NCBI RefSeq assembly: GCF_051487185.1 | Contig: NZ_JAHVDK010000005.1 | Coordinates: 124,001 to 188,000 of the forward strand | Length of the DNA stretch: 64,000 nucleotides | DNA from: Inquilinus limosus_F | GTDB taxonomy: Bacteria > Pseudomonadota > Alphaproteobacteria > DSM-16000 > Inquilinaceae | Direction: 5' to 3' | Part shown: positions 43,011 to 51,796 of the stretch, in pieces | Numbering within the stretch: position 1 is the stretch's first letter | Layout: each line of letters opens with the position of its first letter | Notes under the pieces: generated by a model | Databases searched by the model: none | What the model was told of the DNA's origin: nothing | What the model saw: only the letters and a program-made list of their open reading frames with translations | Program-made: the position numbers and the translations under genes

Positions 43011-43841
43011 TCAGGACTGGCCGAACAGGGCGTTGATCTCCTTGTGCGGCACCGCGTCGTCGGCGTAGCCGAAGCTGCCCCGGTCCCTGATCTCGCGGGC
43101 GGCGCGCAGGAAGCCGCCGAGCGCGGCCCGGGCCAGGGAACCGCCGACGCTGATGCGCTTCACGCCCATCTCGCCCAGCTCCGCGACGGTGAAGCGGGCG
43201 CCGACCAGGCCCATCACCACGTTCACCGGCCGGTCGACCGCGCGCACCACCGCCTCGATCTCCTCCCGCGTGCTCAGGCCGGGAGCGTAGAGCACATCGG
43301 CGCCGGCCTCCTGGAAGGCCTGCAGCCGGCGGATCGTGTCGGCCAGGTCGCGCCGGCCGTGCAGGAAGTTCTCGGCCCGCGCGGTCAGGGTGAATGGGAA
43401 GGGCAGGGATCGCGCCGCCGCCACCGCCGCGCGCACCCGCTCCACCGCCTGGTCGAAGTCGTAGATCGGGTCGTCGTCGCGGCCGGTGGCGTCCTCGATC
43501 GAGCCGCCGACCAGCCCGGCCGCGGCGGCTTGGCGGATGGTCTCCGCCGCCGCCTCGGGCGCGTCGCCGAAGCCGTTCTCGAGATCGGCAGAGACGGGCA
43601 GGTCGGTGGCCTCGACGATCGCCCGCGCATTGGCCAGGGTCTCCTCCCGGCTCACCCTCCGGGCGCCGTCGCTGCGGCCGAGGGTGAAGGCGTGGCCGGC
43701 GCTGGTGGTCGCCAGCGCCTCGAAGCCGAGGCTGGTCAGGAGCTTGGCGGAGCCGGCATCCCAGGGGTTCGGGATGACGAAGATGCCCGGTCGGGCGTGC
43801 AGGCGCTGGAAGGCGAGGGCCTTTTCGGTCTGGCTCGGCAT
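43011..43841 (-). CDS. Isocitrate lyase/PEP mutase family protein
   Basis: A 276-residue TIM-barrel enzyme. Conserved stretches are FVIPNPWDAGSAKLLTSLGF, ATTSAGHAFTLG, LPVSADLENGFGDAPE (metal-binding acidic loop), GLVGGSIEDATG and DVLYAPGLSTREEIEAVV. This subgroup includes oxaloacetate decarboxylase/2-methylisocitrate-lyase-like proteins of uncertain reaction. It is divergent from nothing and stands between the dioxygenase and MFS genes on the same strand. Confidence 0.88.
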   Translation of the reverse strand: MPSQTEKALAFQRLHARPGIFVIPNPWDAGSAKLLTSLGFEALATTSAGHAFTLGRSDGARRVSREETLANARAIVEATDLPVSADLENGFGDAPEAAAETIRQAAAAGLVGGSIEDATGRDDDPIYDFDQAVERVRAAVAAARSLPFPFTLTARAENFLHGRRDLADTIRRLQAFQEAGADVLYAPGLSTREEIEAVVRAVDRPVNVVMGLVGARFTVAELGEMGVKRISVGGSLARAALGGFLRAAREIRDRGSFGYADDAVPHKEINALFGQS

Positions 43842-43893
43842 CGTTTCCTCCGGGATGTGCGGAGCGATATGTTCGCTTTTCGTTCCGATCCGG

Positions 43894-45135
43894 TCAAGCC
43901 CTGCCGCGGTCGGCCAGGCGCAGCCCTACCGCCGCCAGCGCGAAGGCGAGGCCGACGCCGCAAATCGCACTCCAGCCGCCCCAGACCCAGGCAGGCCCGG
44001 CGATCGCGGCGCCGGCCGAGCCGCCGAGGAAGAACAGGCCGGTGTAGAGCCCGTTCAGCCGGCCGCGCGCCTCCGGCCGCAGCGTGTTGATCGCGTGCCG
44101 GCCGAGGATCTGGTCGGCGGCGACCCCGGCGTCCAGCAGCACCGCTGCGGCGGCGAGCAGGGCGAGCGACGGGGCCGAGCCCGTCCAGGCCCCGCCCGCC
44201 AGCCCGGCCAGGATCAGGGCGAGGAGAACGAGGCCGTGCGCGGCCAGAGTCGCCGGCCGGCTCCAGCCGCGATCGGCGACGCGGCCGGCGATCGGGGCGG
44301 CTACCACGCCGGCGGCACCAGCCAGGGCGAAGAGGGCGATGCCGCCCTGGCCGAGGTTGAAGGGCGAGGCGGCGAGGCGCAGGGCGACCGCGGTCCAGAA
44401 CACGCTGAACGCACCCATCAGCAGCGTCTGGTAGGCGGCGCGCCGGCGCAGCACCGGCTCCTGCCGCAGCAGCGTCCACAGCGAGCCGATCAGGGCGGCG
44501 TATCGCGGCCCCGGCGCCGGCCGGCGTTCCGGCAGGGCGCGCAGCAGCACCAGCGCCAGCGCCGCGATCAGACCGGCCGTCAGGACATAGAAGGACCGCC
44601 AGCCGAAGCTGTCGGCCATCAGGCTGGCGATCGGCCGCGACAGCAGGATGCCGACCATCAGCCCGCTCATGACGTTGCCGACCACGCGGCCGCGATCGGC
44701 AGGCGTGGCGAGGGCCGCCGCGATCGGCACCAGCATCTGGATCGCGGTCGAGGCCAGGCCGATCAGCACCGACGCGGCCAGGAAGACCGGGGTCGAGGTC
44801 GCGGTCGCCGCCGCGGCCAGGGCGGCCACGTCCACCGCCAGCGTGACGATCAGCCGGCGGTTCGCGACCAGGTCGACCAGCGGCACCAGCAGGACCAGGC
44901 CGGCGGCATAGGCCAGGAGGGTGAGGGTGGTGACCAGGCTGGCCGCCGCCGGCGCCAGCCCCAACGCCGGGCCGATCAGCCCGATCAGCGGCTGCGAGGC
45001 GTAGAGGTTGAGCACGACGACCCCGACCGCCGTGGCCAGCAGCAGCATCAGCGGCGTGGTCATCGCGGTCGGCGGGACAGCCGGCGAAAGGGCAGGGGCG
45101 GCCGTGACCGCGCCCGACGGGTGCAGCGTCGACAT
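43894..45135 (-). CDS. MFS transporter (drug/sugar exporter type)
   Basis: A 413-residue protein with twelve predicted helices. The region LVLLVPLVDLVANRRLIVTL carries a variant of the loop 2–3 MFS motif, and GNVMSGLMVGILLSRPIASL looks like the motif C (antiporter) region of helix 5. Such DHA1-like proteins export drugs or sugars. Its start is 45 bp downstream of the NmrA-like gene stop, so the two may be transcribed together and be controlled by the divergent LysR. Confidence 0.87.
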   Translation of the reverse strand: MSTLHPSGAVTAAPALSPAVPPTAMTTPLMLLLATAVGVVVLNLYASQPLIGLIGPALGLAPAAASLVTTLTLLAYAAGLVLLVPLVDLVANRRLIVTLAVDVAALAAAATATSTPVFLAASVLIGLASTAIQMLVPIAAALATPADRGRVVGNVMSGLMVGILLSRPIASLMADSFGWRSFYVLTAGLIAALALVLLRALPERRPAPGPRYAALIGSLWTLLRQEPVLRRRAAYQTLLMGAFSVFWTAVALRLAASPFNLGQGGIALFALAGAAGVVAAPIAGRVADRGWSRPATLAAHGLVLLALILAGLAGGAWTGSAPSLALLAAAAVLLDAGVAADQILGRHAINTLRPEARGRLNGLYTGLFFLGGSAGAAIAGPAWVWGGWSAICGVGLAFALAAVGLRLADRGRA

Positions 45136-45180
45136 CGATGTGATCTCCGTTGAGGCCCGGCCGCGCCGGGCGGTTGGGGC

Positions 45181-46050
45181 TTACCGCGCCGCGGCGGCCA
45201 GCTCCTCGACATAAGTGCGCAGCGAGCGTGGCTCGCGGCCGAGGACCGCGCGCAGCACCAGGCTGTTGCCCGGCTGGCCATGCGCGGCGTAATGGGCGAA
45301 GACCTTCTCCAGCAGCCCGAGCTGCCGCGCGTCATAGGGCGGCTTGGCCAGCGCCACCCATTCGGCGAAGCTCGGCTCGCCGGCCGCGATCGGGCGGCCC
45401 AGCGCCGCGCCCATCAGCGCCGCGATCTCCTGCCGGTCCGGCAGGCCGTCGGCGCACAGCTCGAAGCTGCCATAGGCCAGGCGGTCGCCGGTCAGCGCGA
45501 TCGCCGCGGCCTCGGCGACGTCGCGGTAGTCGACCCGCGCCACCCGCGCCGTCTTCGGGAAGGGCTCGGCGAAGACGCCGGTGGCCAGCACGCCGGGCCA
45601 GGCGGCGCCGATGTTCTGCATCAGATTGGTCGGCTGCAGGATCGTGTGCTGCATCCCGGAGCCGTGCAGCGCCGCCTCGACCGGGATCTTGCTGGCGTGG
45701 TTGGCCAAAGCCGTGTTGGTCGCCTGGATCACCGAGGAGAAGACGAAGCGCCGGACGCCGGCCTGGCGCGCGGCCTCGACCATGCGAGCGCCGAGTTCGG
45801 CCTCGTCCGGGGCGAAGGCCGGGCCGATGTGGAAGACGCCGTCGACGCCGCGCAGGGCGGCATCGAGGCTGGCGCGGTCGCGCAGGTCGCCGAAGGCGAT
45901 CTCGGCGGCGCCGGCGGCGCGGGCGACGGCGGCCTTGGCGTCGTCGCGCACCAGGCCGCGGACGGTCACGCCGCGGCGGGCGAGCTCAGGCACCACCAGG
46001 CCGGCGAAGCGGCCGGCGGCGCCGACGGCGAGGATGGTGGATGCGGTCAT
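45181..46050 (-). CDS. NmrA-like NAD(P)-binding protein
   Basis: A 289-residue atypical SDR. It opens TASTILAVGAAGRFAGLVVPELA, a GxxGxxG-type Rossmann motif, then RGLVRDDAKAAVARAAGA, GVDGVFHIGPAFAPDE and SSVIQATNTALANHASK, with no classical YxxxK. Such proteins act as NADPH-dependent quinone or flavonoid reductases, or redox sensors. Of two close ATGs the second is preferred because GGAG lies six bases before it. It is divergent from a LysR gene across about 250 bp. Confidence 0.87.
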   Translation of the reverse strand: MTASTILAVGAAGRFAGLVVPELARRGVTVRGLVRDDAKAAVARAAGAAEIAFGDLRDRASLDAALRGVDGVFHIGPAFAPDEAELGARMVEAARQAGVRRFVFSSVIQATNTALANHASKIPVEAALHGSGMQHTILQPTNLMQNIGAAWPGVLATGVFAEPFPKTARVARVDYRDVAEAAAIALTGDRLAYGSFELCADGLPDRQEIAALMGAALGRPIAAGEPSFAEWVALAKPPYDARQLGLLEKVFAHYAAHGQPGNSLVLRAVLGREPRSLRTYVEELAAAAR

Positions 46051-46165
46051 GTCCATCTCCAGGGGGAAGCTGGAGTCGATTTTGGCTGATCCGGTTGCCG
46101 TGAGAATGGGCGATGATCGTGATACATTCTCTCGCAACGCGAGAGATATTCGGATTCCCAGCCAC

Positions 46166-46250
46166 GTCATTGCGAGCGGAGCGAAGCAATCCAGGGGCGG
46201 CTCGCACCGGCCCCTGGATTGCTTCGTCGGCTTCGCCTCCTCGCAATGAC
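46166..46250. repeat. Palindromic intergenic repeat, copy 3 (GTCATTGCGAG type)
   Basis: It begins GTCATTGCGAG and ends CTCGCAATGAC, with inner arms AAGCAATCCAGGGGC and GCCCCTGGATTGCTT. The loop region GGCTCGCACCGGCCCCTGGAT is shared with copy 2, but the stem has changed on both sides in a compensating way (CATGGCG to CATTGCG; GGCCATCC to AAGCAATCC). It occupies part of the divergent NmrA/LysR gap. The rest of the gap shows no certain LysR box. Confidence 0.85.
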
Positions 46251-46297
46251 GGTAAGGGAAGAGCGTCCTCAAAGAGCCTCAATTCGAGAGGGTACCC

Positions 46298-47185
46298 ATG
46301 GACCGGCTGGACGATCTCGCCGCCTTCATCGCCGTGGTCGAGGCCGGCGGGCTGAGCGCGGCGGCGCGCGACCTGCGCCGGTCGCTGCAATCCGTCAGCC
46401 GGTCGCTGGCGACGCTGGAGCAGGGGCTGGGCGTGGCGCTGGTGCAGCGGACCACCCGGCGGTCGACGCCGACCGATGCCGGCCTCGCCTTCTACCGGCG
46501 GGTGAAGCCGGCGCTGGCGGAGATCCTGGAGGCGCGGGCCGAGGCCGCGGAACGGCGGGCGGAGCCCTCCAGCCTGCTCAGGATCAGCGCCTCGGTACTG
46601 TTCGCGCCGCCGCATCTGGTGCCGGTGGTGGCCGGCTTCATGCGGCGCCATCCGCGGATCGAGGTGGAGCTGAAGCTCTCCGACCGCTTCGTCGACCTGA
46701 CCGACGGCGCCTTCGACCTGGCGGTGCGGATCGGCGAGCTGCCGGATTCGGCGCTGAAGGCCCGCCGGCTGGGCGCGCTGCGGCGGGTGGCGTTCGGCGC
46801 GCCCTCCTATTTCGACCGGCACGGCCGGCCGCAGCATCCCGACGATCTGGTCCGGCACCAATGCGTGGTGCGGACGGCTGAGGGCGAGGCCTGGCCGTTC
46901 CGGATCGGGGGCCGGACCCGCACGGTCCGGGTCAACGGCCGGTTCCGGGCCGACGGCACGGCGGCGACCTATGCCGCGGTGGCGGAAGGGCTCGGCATCG
47001 GCTTCACGCCGCTGTGGCAGATCCGCGACCTGGTCGACCGGGGCGTGCTGGAGCTGATCCTGACCGAATACGAGGTGCCGAAGGTGCCGATCCACGCGGT
47101 TTGGCCGGCGACGCGGCTGCCGCCGGCGAAGACCCGCCTGTTCGTCGACTACCTGGCGGAGAACCTGAAGCTGGACCGGCTCTAG
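46298..47185 (+). CDS. LysR family transcriptional regulator
   Basis: A 295-residue activator/repressor. The winged helix starts MDRLDDLAAFIAVVEAGGLS, with AAARDLRRSLQSVSRSLATL as the helix-turn-helix, followed by the type 2 periplasmic-binding effector domain. VALVQRTTRRSTPTDAGLAF is typical of the CrgA/AaeR-like subgroup that usually regulates a divergent oxidoreductase. Here the divergent NmrA-like and MFS genes are the likely targets. The stop overlaps the convergent D-aminopeptidase stop. Confidence 0.93.
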   Translation: MDRLDDLAAFIAVVEAGGLSAAARDLRRSLQSVSRSLATLEQGLGVALVQRTTRRSTPTDAGLAFYRRVKPALAEILEARAEAAERRAEPSSLLRISASVLFAPPHLVPVVAGFMRRHPRIEVELKLSDRFVDLTDGAFDLAVRIGELPDSALKARRLGALRRVAFGAPSYFDRHGRPQHPDDLVRHQCVVRTAEGEAWPFRIGGRTRTVRVNGRFRADGTAATYAAVAEGLGIGFTPLWQIRDLVDRGVLELILTEYEVPKVPIHAVWPATRLPPAKTRLFVDYLAENLKLDRL

Positions 47186-48738
47186 CCGACGCGCTCGTAG
47201 CGCAGGCGGCGGGCCAGCCAGCAGCCGAGCTCGACCGCTGTCGCCCGGCCGATGCCGTCGCGGCGGAAGGCCAGCGTCCAGTCGCCCGGCGGGGTGTGGT
47301 CCAGCGCGCGCGGGCAGGGCAGGGTCCAGACATCCGGCCCGACCGGGTCCAGCAGCTCCATCCGGCCCTGGCCGAGGAAGCCGGAGAAGCCGCCATAGAG
47401 CACGCCGCCGGCGTCGGCGACCTCCAGCTCGGCGTCCAGCTCCGCGCAGCGGTAGCGGCCGGCGAGGTCGAGGGCCGGCGCGCCGGCGCAGGGCACCAGG
47501 CGCGAGCTCTGGTTCTCCTGCGGCCGGTCCAGCCACAGCCCGTCCACGGCGGGGCGCAGCCGGGTGCGGCCGTTGCCGGCGCCGCCGTCGGGCCGCAGCT
47601 CCAGCCGCTCGGCCGAATGGCCGTAGCGCAGCCGCACCCGGCCCTCCGCCATGTCGATGCGCGCGACCAGGCCGGTCTCGGGTTCGGTGTAGCTGCCCAG
47701 CCAGTCCGGCGCGGGCAGGCCGGCGGCCGGCTTCGCCCGCTCCTCGCCCAGCACGGCGGCCAGCAGGTCCAGTGCCGCGGCCTGGGCGTCGGAGAGATGG
47801 TTGAACATCACCACGACGGAGACGCGCTCCGACGGCACGTACAGCCGATGGCTGCGCCAGCCGCGCAGCGCGCCGCCATGGCCGGTGATGGCGCGGCCGA
47901 ACTCGGTCGCCCGGTTCAGGCCGAAGCCGTAGGGGGCTGGGGCTCCGTTCGAGAAGGTGACCGGTGCCGACAGGCGGCTGTACAGGGCCTCGGGATCGTC
48001 GCGGGTGGCGTCGATGTGGCGCTCCCAGGCGATCATGTCATCGAGGCTGGCGCCGAGCCCGGCGTCGCCGGTCCACAGCACCCGGTTCTCGGCGGCGCGG
48101 AAGCCGCCGGCCTGGCTTCCTTCATAGCCCTCGGTGCCGTCCGGCATGGCGCGGGTGTCGGCGGCGAGGAAGGCGCTGCCCATGCCGACGCGATCGAAGA
48201 TGCGGGTGCGCAGCAGCTCGCCGAAGCCGCGGCCGGTGCGGTCCTCGATAATGTCCGAGAGCAGCCGGAAATTCTGGTTGACGTAGGAATAGCGGGTGCC
48301 GGGCGAGAACTGCAGCGTCCGGGTGCCGGCGATCACCCGCGCGGCCTCTCGGTCGCCGAAGGGCGACTCGGCCGGGGCGCCGTGCAGCATCGCGACGGCC
48401 CAGTAGTCGCGCAGGCCGGACTGGTTGTGGCAGAGATGCCGCGCGCCCGGCGCCTCGCCTTCCAGCCGCGGCAGGCGGGCGCTCACGTCGCCGTCCAGCG
48501 CCATCGGGTTGGGGAAGGCGTCGAGCACCAGGCCGCAGGTGAACTGCTTGGTGATCGAGCACATCCGGAACAGCGTCCGCGGCGTGAACGGGATGCGCCG
48601 TTCGGCATTGGCCCAGCCCCAGGCGTGGCGGGCCAGGACCTCGCTGTCGCGCAGCACGGCGGCGGCGCCGCCCGGCCCGGGAAAGCTGCGGGGAAGGGCG
48701 GCGAGAGCCCGGTCGAGGCGGGAGGAGAGAGTCGTCAT
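47182..48738 (-). CDS. D-aminopeptidase (serine peptidase, DAP type)
   Basis: A 518-residue penicillin-recognising hydrolase that removes N-terminal D-amino acids from peptides and amides. It closely follows the layout of Ochrobactrum D-aminopeptidase: the nucleophile SxxK is Ser61-Ile-Thr-Lys64 in MCSITKQFTCGLVLDAF, then NNQSGLRDYWA-type sequence (here HNQSGLRDYWA), the YxN motif RYSYVNQNFR, and HxG in ITGHGGALRGWR. Two C-terminal beta-barrel domains follow (about 330–518, ending CWLARRLRY). The ATG before TTLSSR is preferred to an in-frame GTG. It joins the D-amino-acid theme of the 32–42 kb locus. Confidence 0.9.
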   Translation of the reverse strand: MTTLSSRLDRALAALPRSFPGPGGAAAVLRDSEVLARHAWGWANAERRIPFTPRTLFRMCSITKQFTCGLVLDAFPNPMALDGDVSARLPRLEGEAPGARHLCHNQSGLRDYWAVAMLHGAPAESPFGDREAARVIAGTRTLQFSPGTRYSYVNQNFRLLSDIIEDRTGRGFGELLRTRIFDRVGMGSAFLAADTRAMPDGTEGYEGSQAGGFRAAENRVLWTGDAGLGASLDDMIAWERHIDATRDDPEALYSRLSAPVTFSNGAPAPYGFGLNRATEFGRAITGHGGALRGWRSHRLYVPSERVSVVVMFNHLSDAQAAALDLLAAVLGEERAKPAAGLPAPDWLGSYTEPETGLVARIDMAEGRVRLRYGHSAERLELRPDGGAGNGRTRLRPAVDGLWLDRPQENQSSRLVPCAGAPALDLAGRYRCAELDAELEVADAGGVLYGGFSGFLGQGRMELLDPVGPDVWTLPCPRALDHTPPGDWTLAFRRDGIGRATAVELGCWLARRLRYERVG

Positions 48739-48873
48739 GATGGCCGCCACCCTGGCGTCCCGCCTCGGTCGTGTAAAGATGGCCGCCGCCGGAATCGCGG
48801 GTGACAGCCGCCGCGCCGCGTTTTATCAGACATAACACCCTGCCCGAGAAGCCCCTACCCAAGAAGACTGCCG

Positions 48874-50016
48874 ATGCCGACCATCACCAACATCCAGGAC
48901 TTGAGAGTGCTGGCGGCGCGCCGCATCCCGCGCGCCATCTTCGACTACGCCGACCGCGGTTCCTATGACGAGGTGACGCTGCGGTCGAACCGGGCGGACC
49001 TGGCGGCGATCGGGCTGCGCCAGCGGGTGATGATCGATGTCGACAAGCGGAATGTCGCGACCAAAATCCTGGGCGAGGACGTGACCATGCCCCTCGCGAT
49101 CGCGCCGACCGGCCTGACCGGCCTGTTCCACGGCGACGGCGAGATCCACGGCGCCCGCGCGGCCCAGGCCTTCGGCATTCCCTTCACCCTCAGCACCATG
49201 TCGATCTGCTCGATCGAGGATGTGCGCGGGGCGGTGCAGAAGCCGTTCTGGTTCCAGCTCTACGTCATGCGCGACCGCGGCTTCTCCAAGTCGCTGATCG
49301 AGCGCGCCGTGGCCGCCCAGTGCTCGGCCCTGGTGCTGACCCTCGATCTGCAGATCCAGGGGCAGCGGCACCGTGACCTGAAGAACGGCCTGACCGTGCC
49401 GCCGCGGCTGACGCTGATGAACGCGCTCGACATCGCCACCAAGCCGGCCTGGGCGATGGGGGTGCTGCTCGGCAAGCGGCGCAGCTTCGGCAACCTGCAG
49501 CGCCAGGTGAAGGGGGCGGACAGCCTGACCACCCTGTCGCAATGGATCGCCAGCCAGTTCGACGCCTCGCTGAGCTGGAAGGATGTCGAATGGGTGCGCA
49601 GCATCTGGCCCGGCAAGCTGATCCTGAAGGGCGTGCTGGACGAGGAGGATGCGAAGATCGCGGCCTCGACCGGGGCCGATGCGGTGGTCGTGTCCAACCA
49701 TGGCGGCCGCCAGCTTGACGGCGCGCGCTCCTCGATCTCGGCCTTGCCGGGCATCGTCCAGGCGATCGGCGACAAGACCGAGATCCTGTTCGACGGCGGC
49801 GTGCAGTCCGGCCAGGACATCCTGAAGGCGGTGGCGCTCGGCGCCCGCGGCTGCCTGATGGGCAAGGCCTTCCTCTACGGCCTGGCGGCGATGGGCGAGA
49901 AGGGCGTGACCCTGGCGCTGGAGATCATGCGCAAGGAGCTCGACGTCAGCATGGCGCTGACTGGCACCAGCGACATCACCAAGGTCGACCGCAGCAGTTT
50001 GGTGATCCGGGGGTAG
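48874..50016 (+). CDS. FMN-dependent alpha-hydroxy-acid oxidase / L-lactate dehydrogenase (LldD-like)
   Basis: A 380-residue TIM-barrel flavoprotein oxidising L-lactate or another 2-hydroxy acid. It has RAIFDYADRGSYDEVTLRSN near the start, MPLAIAPTGLTGLFHGDGE, QLYVMRDRGF, the catalytic His in VVVSNHGGRQLDGARSS, and the FMN phosphate loop DGGVQSGQDILKAVALGA. It is divergent from the D-aminopeptidase across about 135 bp. Gene neighbours do not settle the substrate. Confidence 0.92.
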   Translation: MPTITNIQDLRVLAARRIPRAIFDYADRGSYDEVTLRSNRADLAAIGLRQRVMIDVDKRNVATKILGEDVTMPLAIAPTGLTGLFHGDGEIHGARAAQAFGIPFTLSTMSICSIEDVRGAVQKPFWFQLYVMRDRGFSKSLIERAVAAQCSALVLTLDLQIQGQRHRDLKNGLTVPPRLTLMNALDIATKPAWAMGVLLGKRRSFGNLQRQVKGADSLTTLSQWIASQFDASLSWKDVEWVRSIWPGKLILKGVLDEEDAKIAASTGADAVVVSNHGGRQLDGARSSISALPGIVQAIGDKTEILFDGGVQSGQDILKAVALGARGCLMGKAFLYGLAAMGEKGVTLALEIMRKELDVSMALTGTSDITKVDRSSLVIRG

Positions 50017-50443
50017 GGGCGGGCGCTGGCGTCTGGCGCTCGGGAGGCGTTCGCCTGGGACCAGGTGAATACCGCGAACGGCGTATGACTATTCGGAATT
50101 TGGGGGAGCTTGAGCCACGTATCGGGCGCAGTGCCGGGGCTGGGGCTGTACCATTGGGCTAGTCGCGATCGTGTGAGCAATGAGTCATCGTCCAGCAGAC
50201 CGCCGGTGAAATTCCCCTGCCAAAGAAGCCATGGGACGGGCGGCGAGGTGAGAAGACACCATCGGCGTCGAACAACGCGGTGGACGCTCGCCCTCTCGAA
50301 GAAATGATCTGAGTCGTCATGTCGCCGCTCCGGATCAGGACAGCACATTGCCGCCATCGTTGCGTTGAGCCAGTCGAACTGGCTGGTCCCCGGAATGATA
50401 GGCTCGTATCGCGGCTAGACCTCGATATGGGCGAGGAGGTCAG
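50017..50443. other. 427-bp gap with a possible HAD-like gene scrap
   Basis: No convincing gene lies here. On the minus strand a 53-codon frame (50159–50320) begins MTTQII and contains TALFDADGVFS, which resembles the nucleophile motif of HAD phosphatases; nothing of the rest of that fold follows, so at most it is a remnant. A perfect hairpin AGCCAGT-CGA-ACTGGCT stands at 50368–50384 without a T-run. The remaining sequence shows nothing. Confidence 0.3.
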
Positions 50444-51754
50444 ATGAAGTCTCTGGCCGACAATCGGATTCGGCTCGAGCATGAGCGAAATAATGCCAGC
50501 AGCACTGCCGTCCGCCGCGCGGCCGCGGTGCTGCTCATCTTCACCTCGGTCGGCTGCTCCACTCTTGACGAGCTGGGAATCGGGTGGGGCGATCCCGCTC
50601 CCGTCGCAGCAGCCGTCGAAGCCCCGCAAGCATCCGCCGCCACCAATCCCGCGACCCCTGCTGCGCAGGCCGCGCCCGTGATTCTTTTGGCCCCCGCTCC
50701 AGCGGTGGCCGCGGCATCGCCGCAAGAAGCCGGCACTGCTGCCGTTCCGGCCGGCAATCCGGCAGCGGACGTGCCGCTGCCGGACAACGCCTCTGCGGAG
50801 CTGCGCGGCCTGGCGCAGAAGGCCATCGCCGGCGACGCGAATGCCGAGTATCAGATCGGCACCGTCTTTGCGCGCGGCATAGACGTGCCGCAGAGCTACG
50901 AGCGCGCCGCTTATTGGTATCGTCGCGCCGCCGATCAGGGCATAGCCGGCGCCGCATACGATTTGGGCGTCATGCTGGAACGAGGTCTGGGAGTCCCACG
51001 CGATTCCGAGGCGGCCGTGGCACGGTTCCGCGACGCGGCGAAGGCTAAGCATGCCGACGCACTCTATGCTTTGGGCCTCGCCTATCTCAACGGCTCCGGC
51101 GTGCCGTCTGACGCAAGAGAGGCGTTGACGTGGTTCCGCCGGGCGAGTGTCGCGGGCAATCCGCGCGGTGCGTACGACGTGGCCCGCCTCTATGAGAGTG
51201 GCGAGCTCGGGCCGCCCAATCCGCGAATGGCCGCCCGTTGGTATCGGATCGCGGCCGATGCCGGCGACGAGCAGGCCAAAGAGGCTGTGGCGAGACTGCA
51301 GGCGGCCCCAGGCGCTGGCACATCGGCCATGCCCCGCACCGCCCGCACCGGAATTGCCGGCTCGGCGCCGGCCGCCAGCCCTCTCGCACCGACCCCAACC
51401 GTCACGGCCGCCACGAGCCCGGAGCGGGTCCTCGAGAATCCAGCGGGCCAGATGGCTGCGCCGGAGCCGGCCGGCCCCGCCGAAACGGCAGCGGCTTCTC
51501 CAGCGGCCATGCCTACGCCGCAGCCGACAATGGCGCCGGAACGGCCGGTCACCGGCGCCCAGCTCAAGGAAATCCAGCAGCTGCTCGCGGGGCTGAACCT
51601 GGATGCAGGTCAGGCCAATGGCCGGCTGGGGCGCAAGACCCAGGCCGCCATCGCCGCCTTCCAGGAGAGCCAGGGGATGCCGGTCACGGGCCGGCCCTCG
51701 ACGGCGTTGCTGGAGGCGCTTCGCACCGCCGCTTCGCCGCCTGGCTTTGATTGA
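50444..51754 (+). CDS. Lipoprotein with Sel1 repeats and a peptidoglycan-binding domain
   Basis: A 436-residue envelope protein. The lipobox TSVGC puts the lipidated Cys at residue 38, after a rather long basic N-terminus. An Ala/Pro-rich linker leads to about four Sel1-like repeats (residues about 118–285; for example AEYQIGTVFARGIDVPQSYE and ALYALGLAYLNGSGVPSDA), a second Pro/Ala linker, and a C-terminal PG_binding_1 domain (LNLDAGQANGRLGRKTQAAI). The protein probably tethers a partner to peptidoglycan, which is inference. An AGGAGG precedes the ATG. Confidence 0.82.
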   Translation: MKSLADNRIRLEHERNNASSTAVRRAAAVLLIFTSVGCSTLDELGIGWGDPAPVAAAVEAPQASAATNPATPAAQAAPVILLAPAPAVAAASPQEAGTAAVPAGNPAADVPLPDNASAELRGLAQKAIAGDANAEYQIGTVFARGIDVPQSYERAAYWYRRAADQGIAGAAYDLGVMLERGLGVPRDSEAAVARFRDAAKAKHADALYALGLAYLNGSGVPSDAREALTWFRRASVAGNPRGAYDVARLYESGELGPPNPRMAARWYRIAADAGDEQAKEAVARLQAAPGAGTSAMPRTARTGIAGSAPAASPLAPTPTVTAATSPERVLENPAGQMAAPEPAGPAETAAASPAAMPTPQPTMAPERPVTGAQLKEIQQLLAGLNLDAGQANGRLGRKTQAAIAAFQESQGMPVTGRPSTALLEALRTAASPPGFD

Positions 51755-51796
51755 CCCGCAGCGCCGCAGGACCACCGGCGTGCCGCTGGTTCCCAG

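Noticed and set aside
43894..45135. Idea that the MFS exporter belongs to the D-amino-acid locus
   Set aside because: It is 2–3 kb from that locus, on the strand of and adjacent to the NmrA-like gene with a divergent LysR, so it more likely belongs to that separate unit.
50110..50307. Small ORF on the plus strand in the gap after the alpha-hydroxy-acid oxidase
   Set aside because: No ribosome binding site, no recognisable composition or motif, and it competes with the antisense FDADGV frame; probably non-coding.
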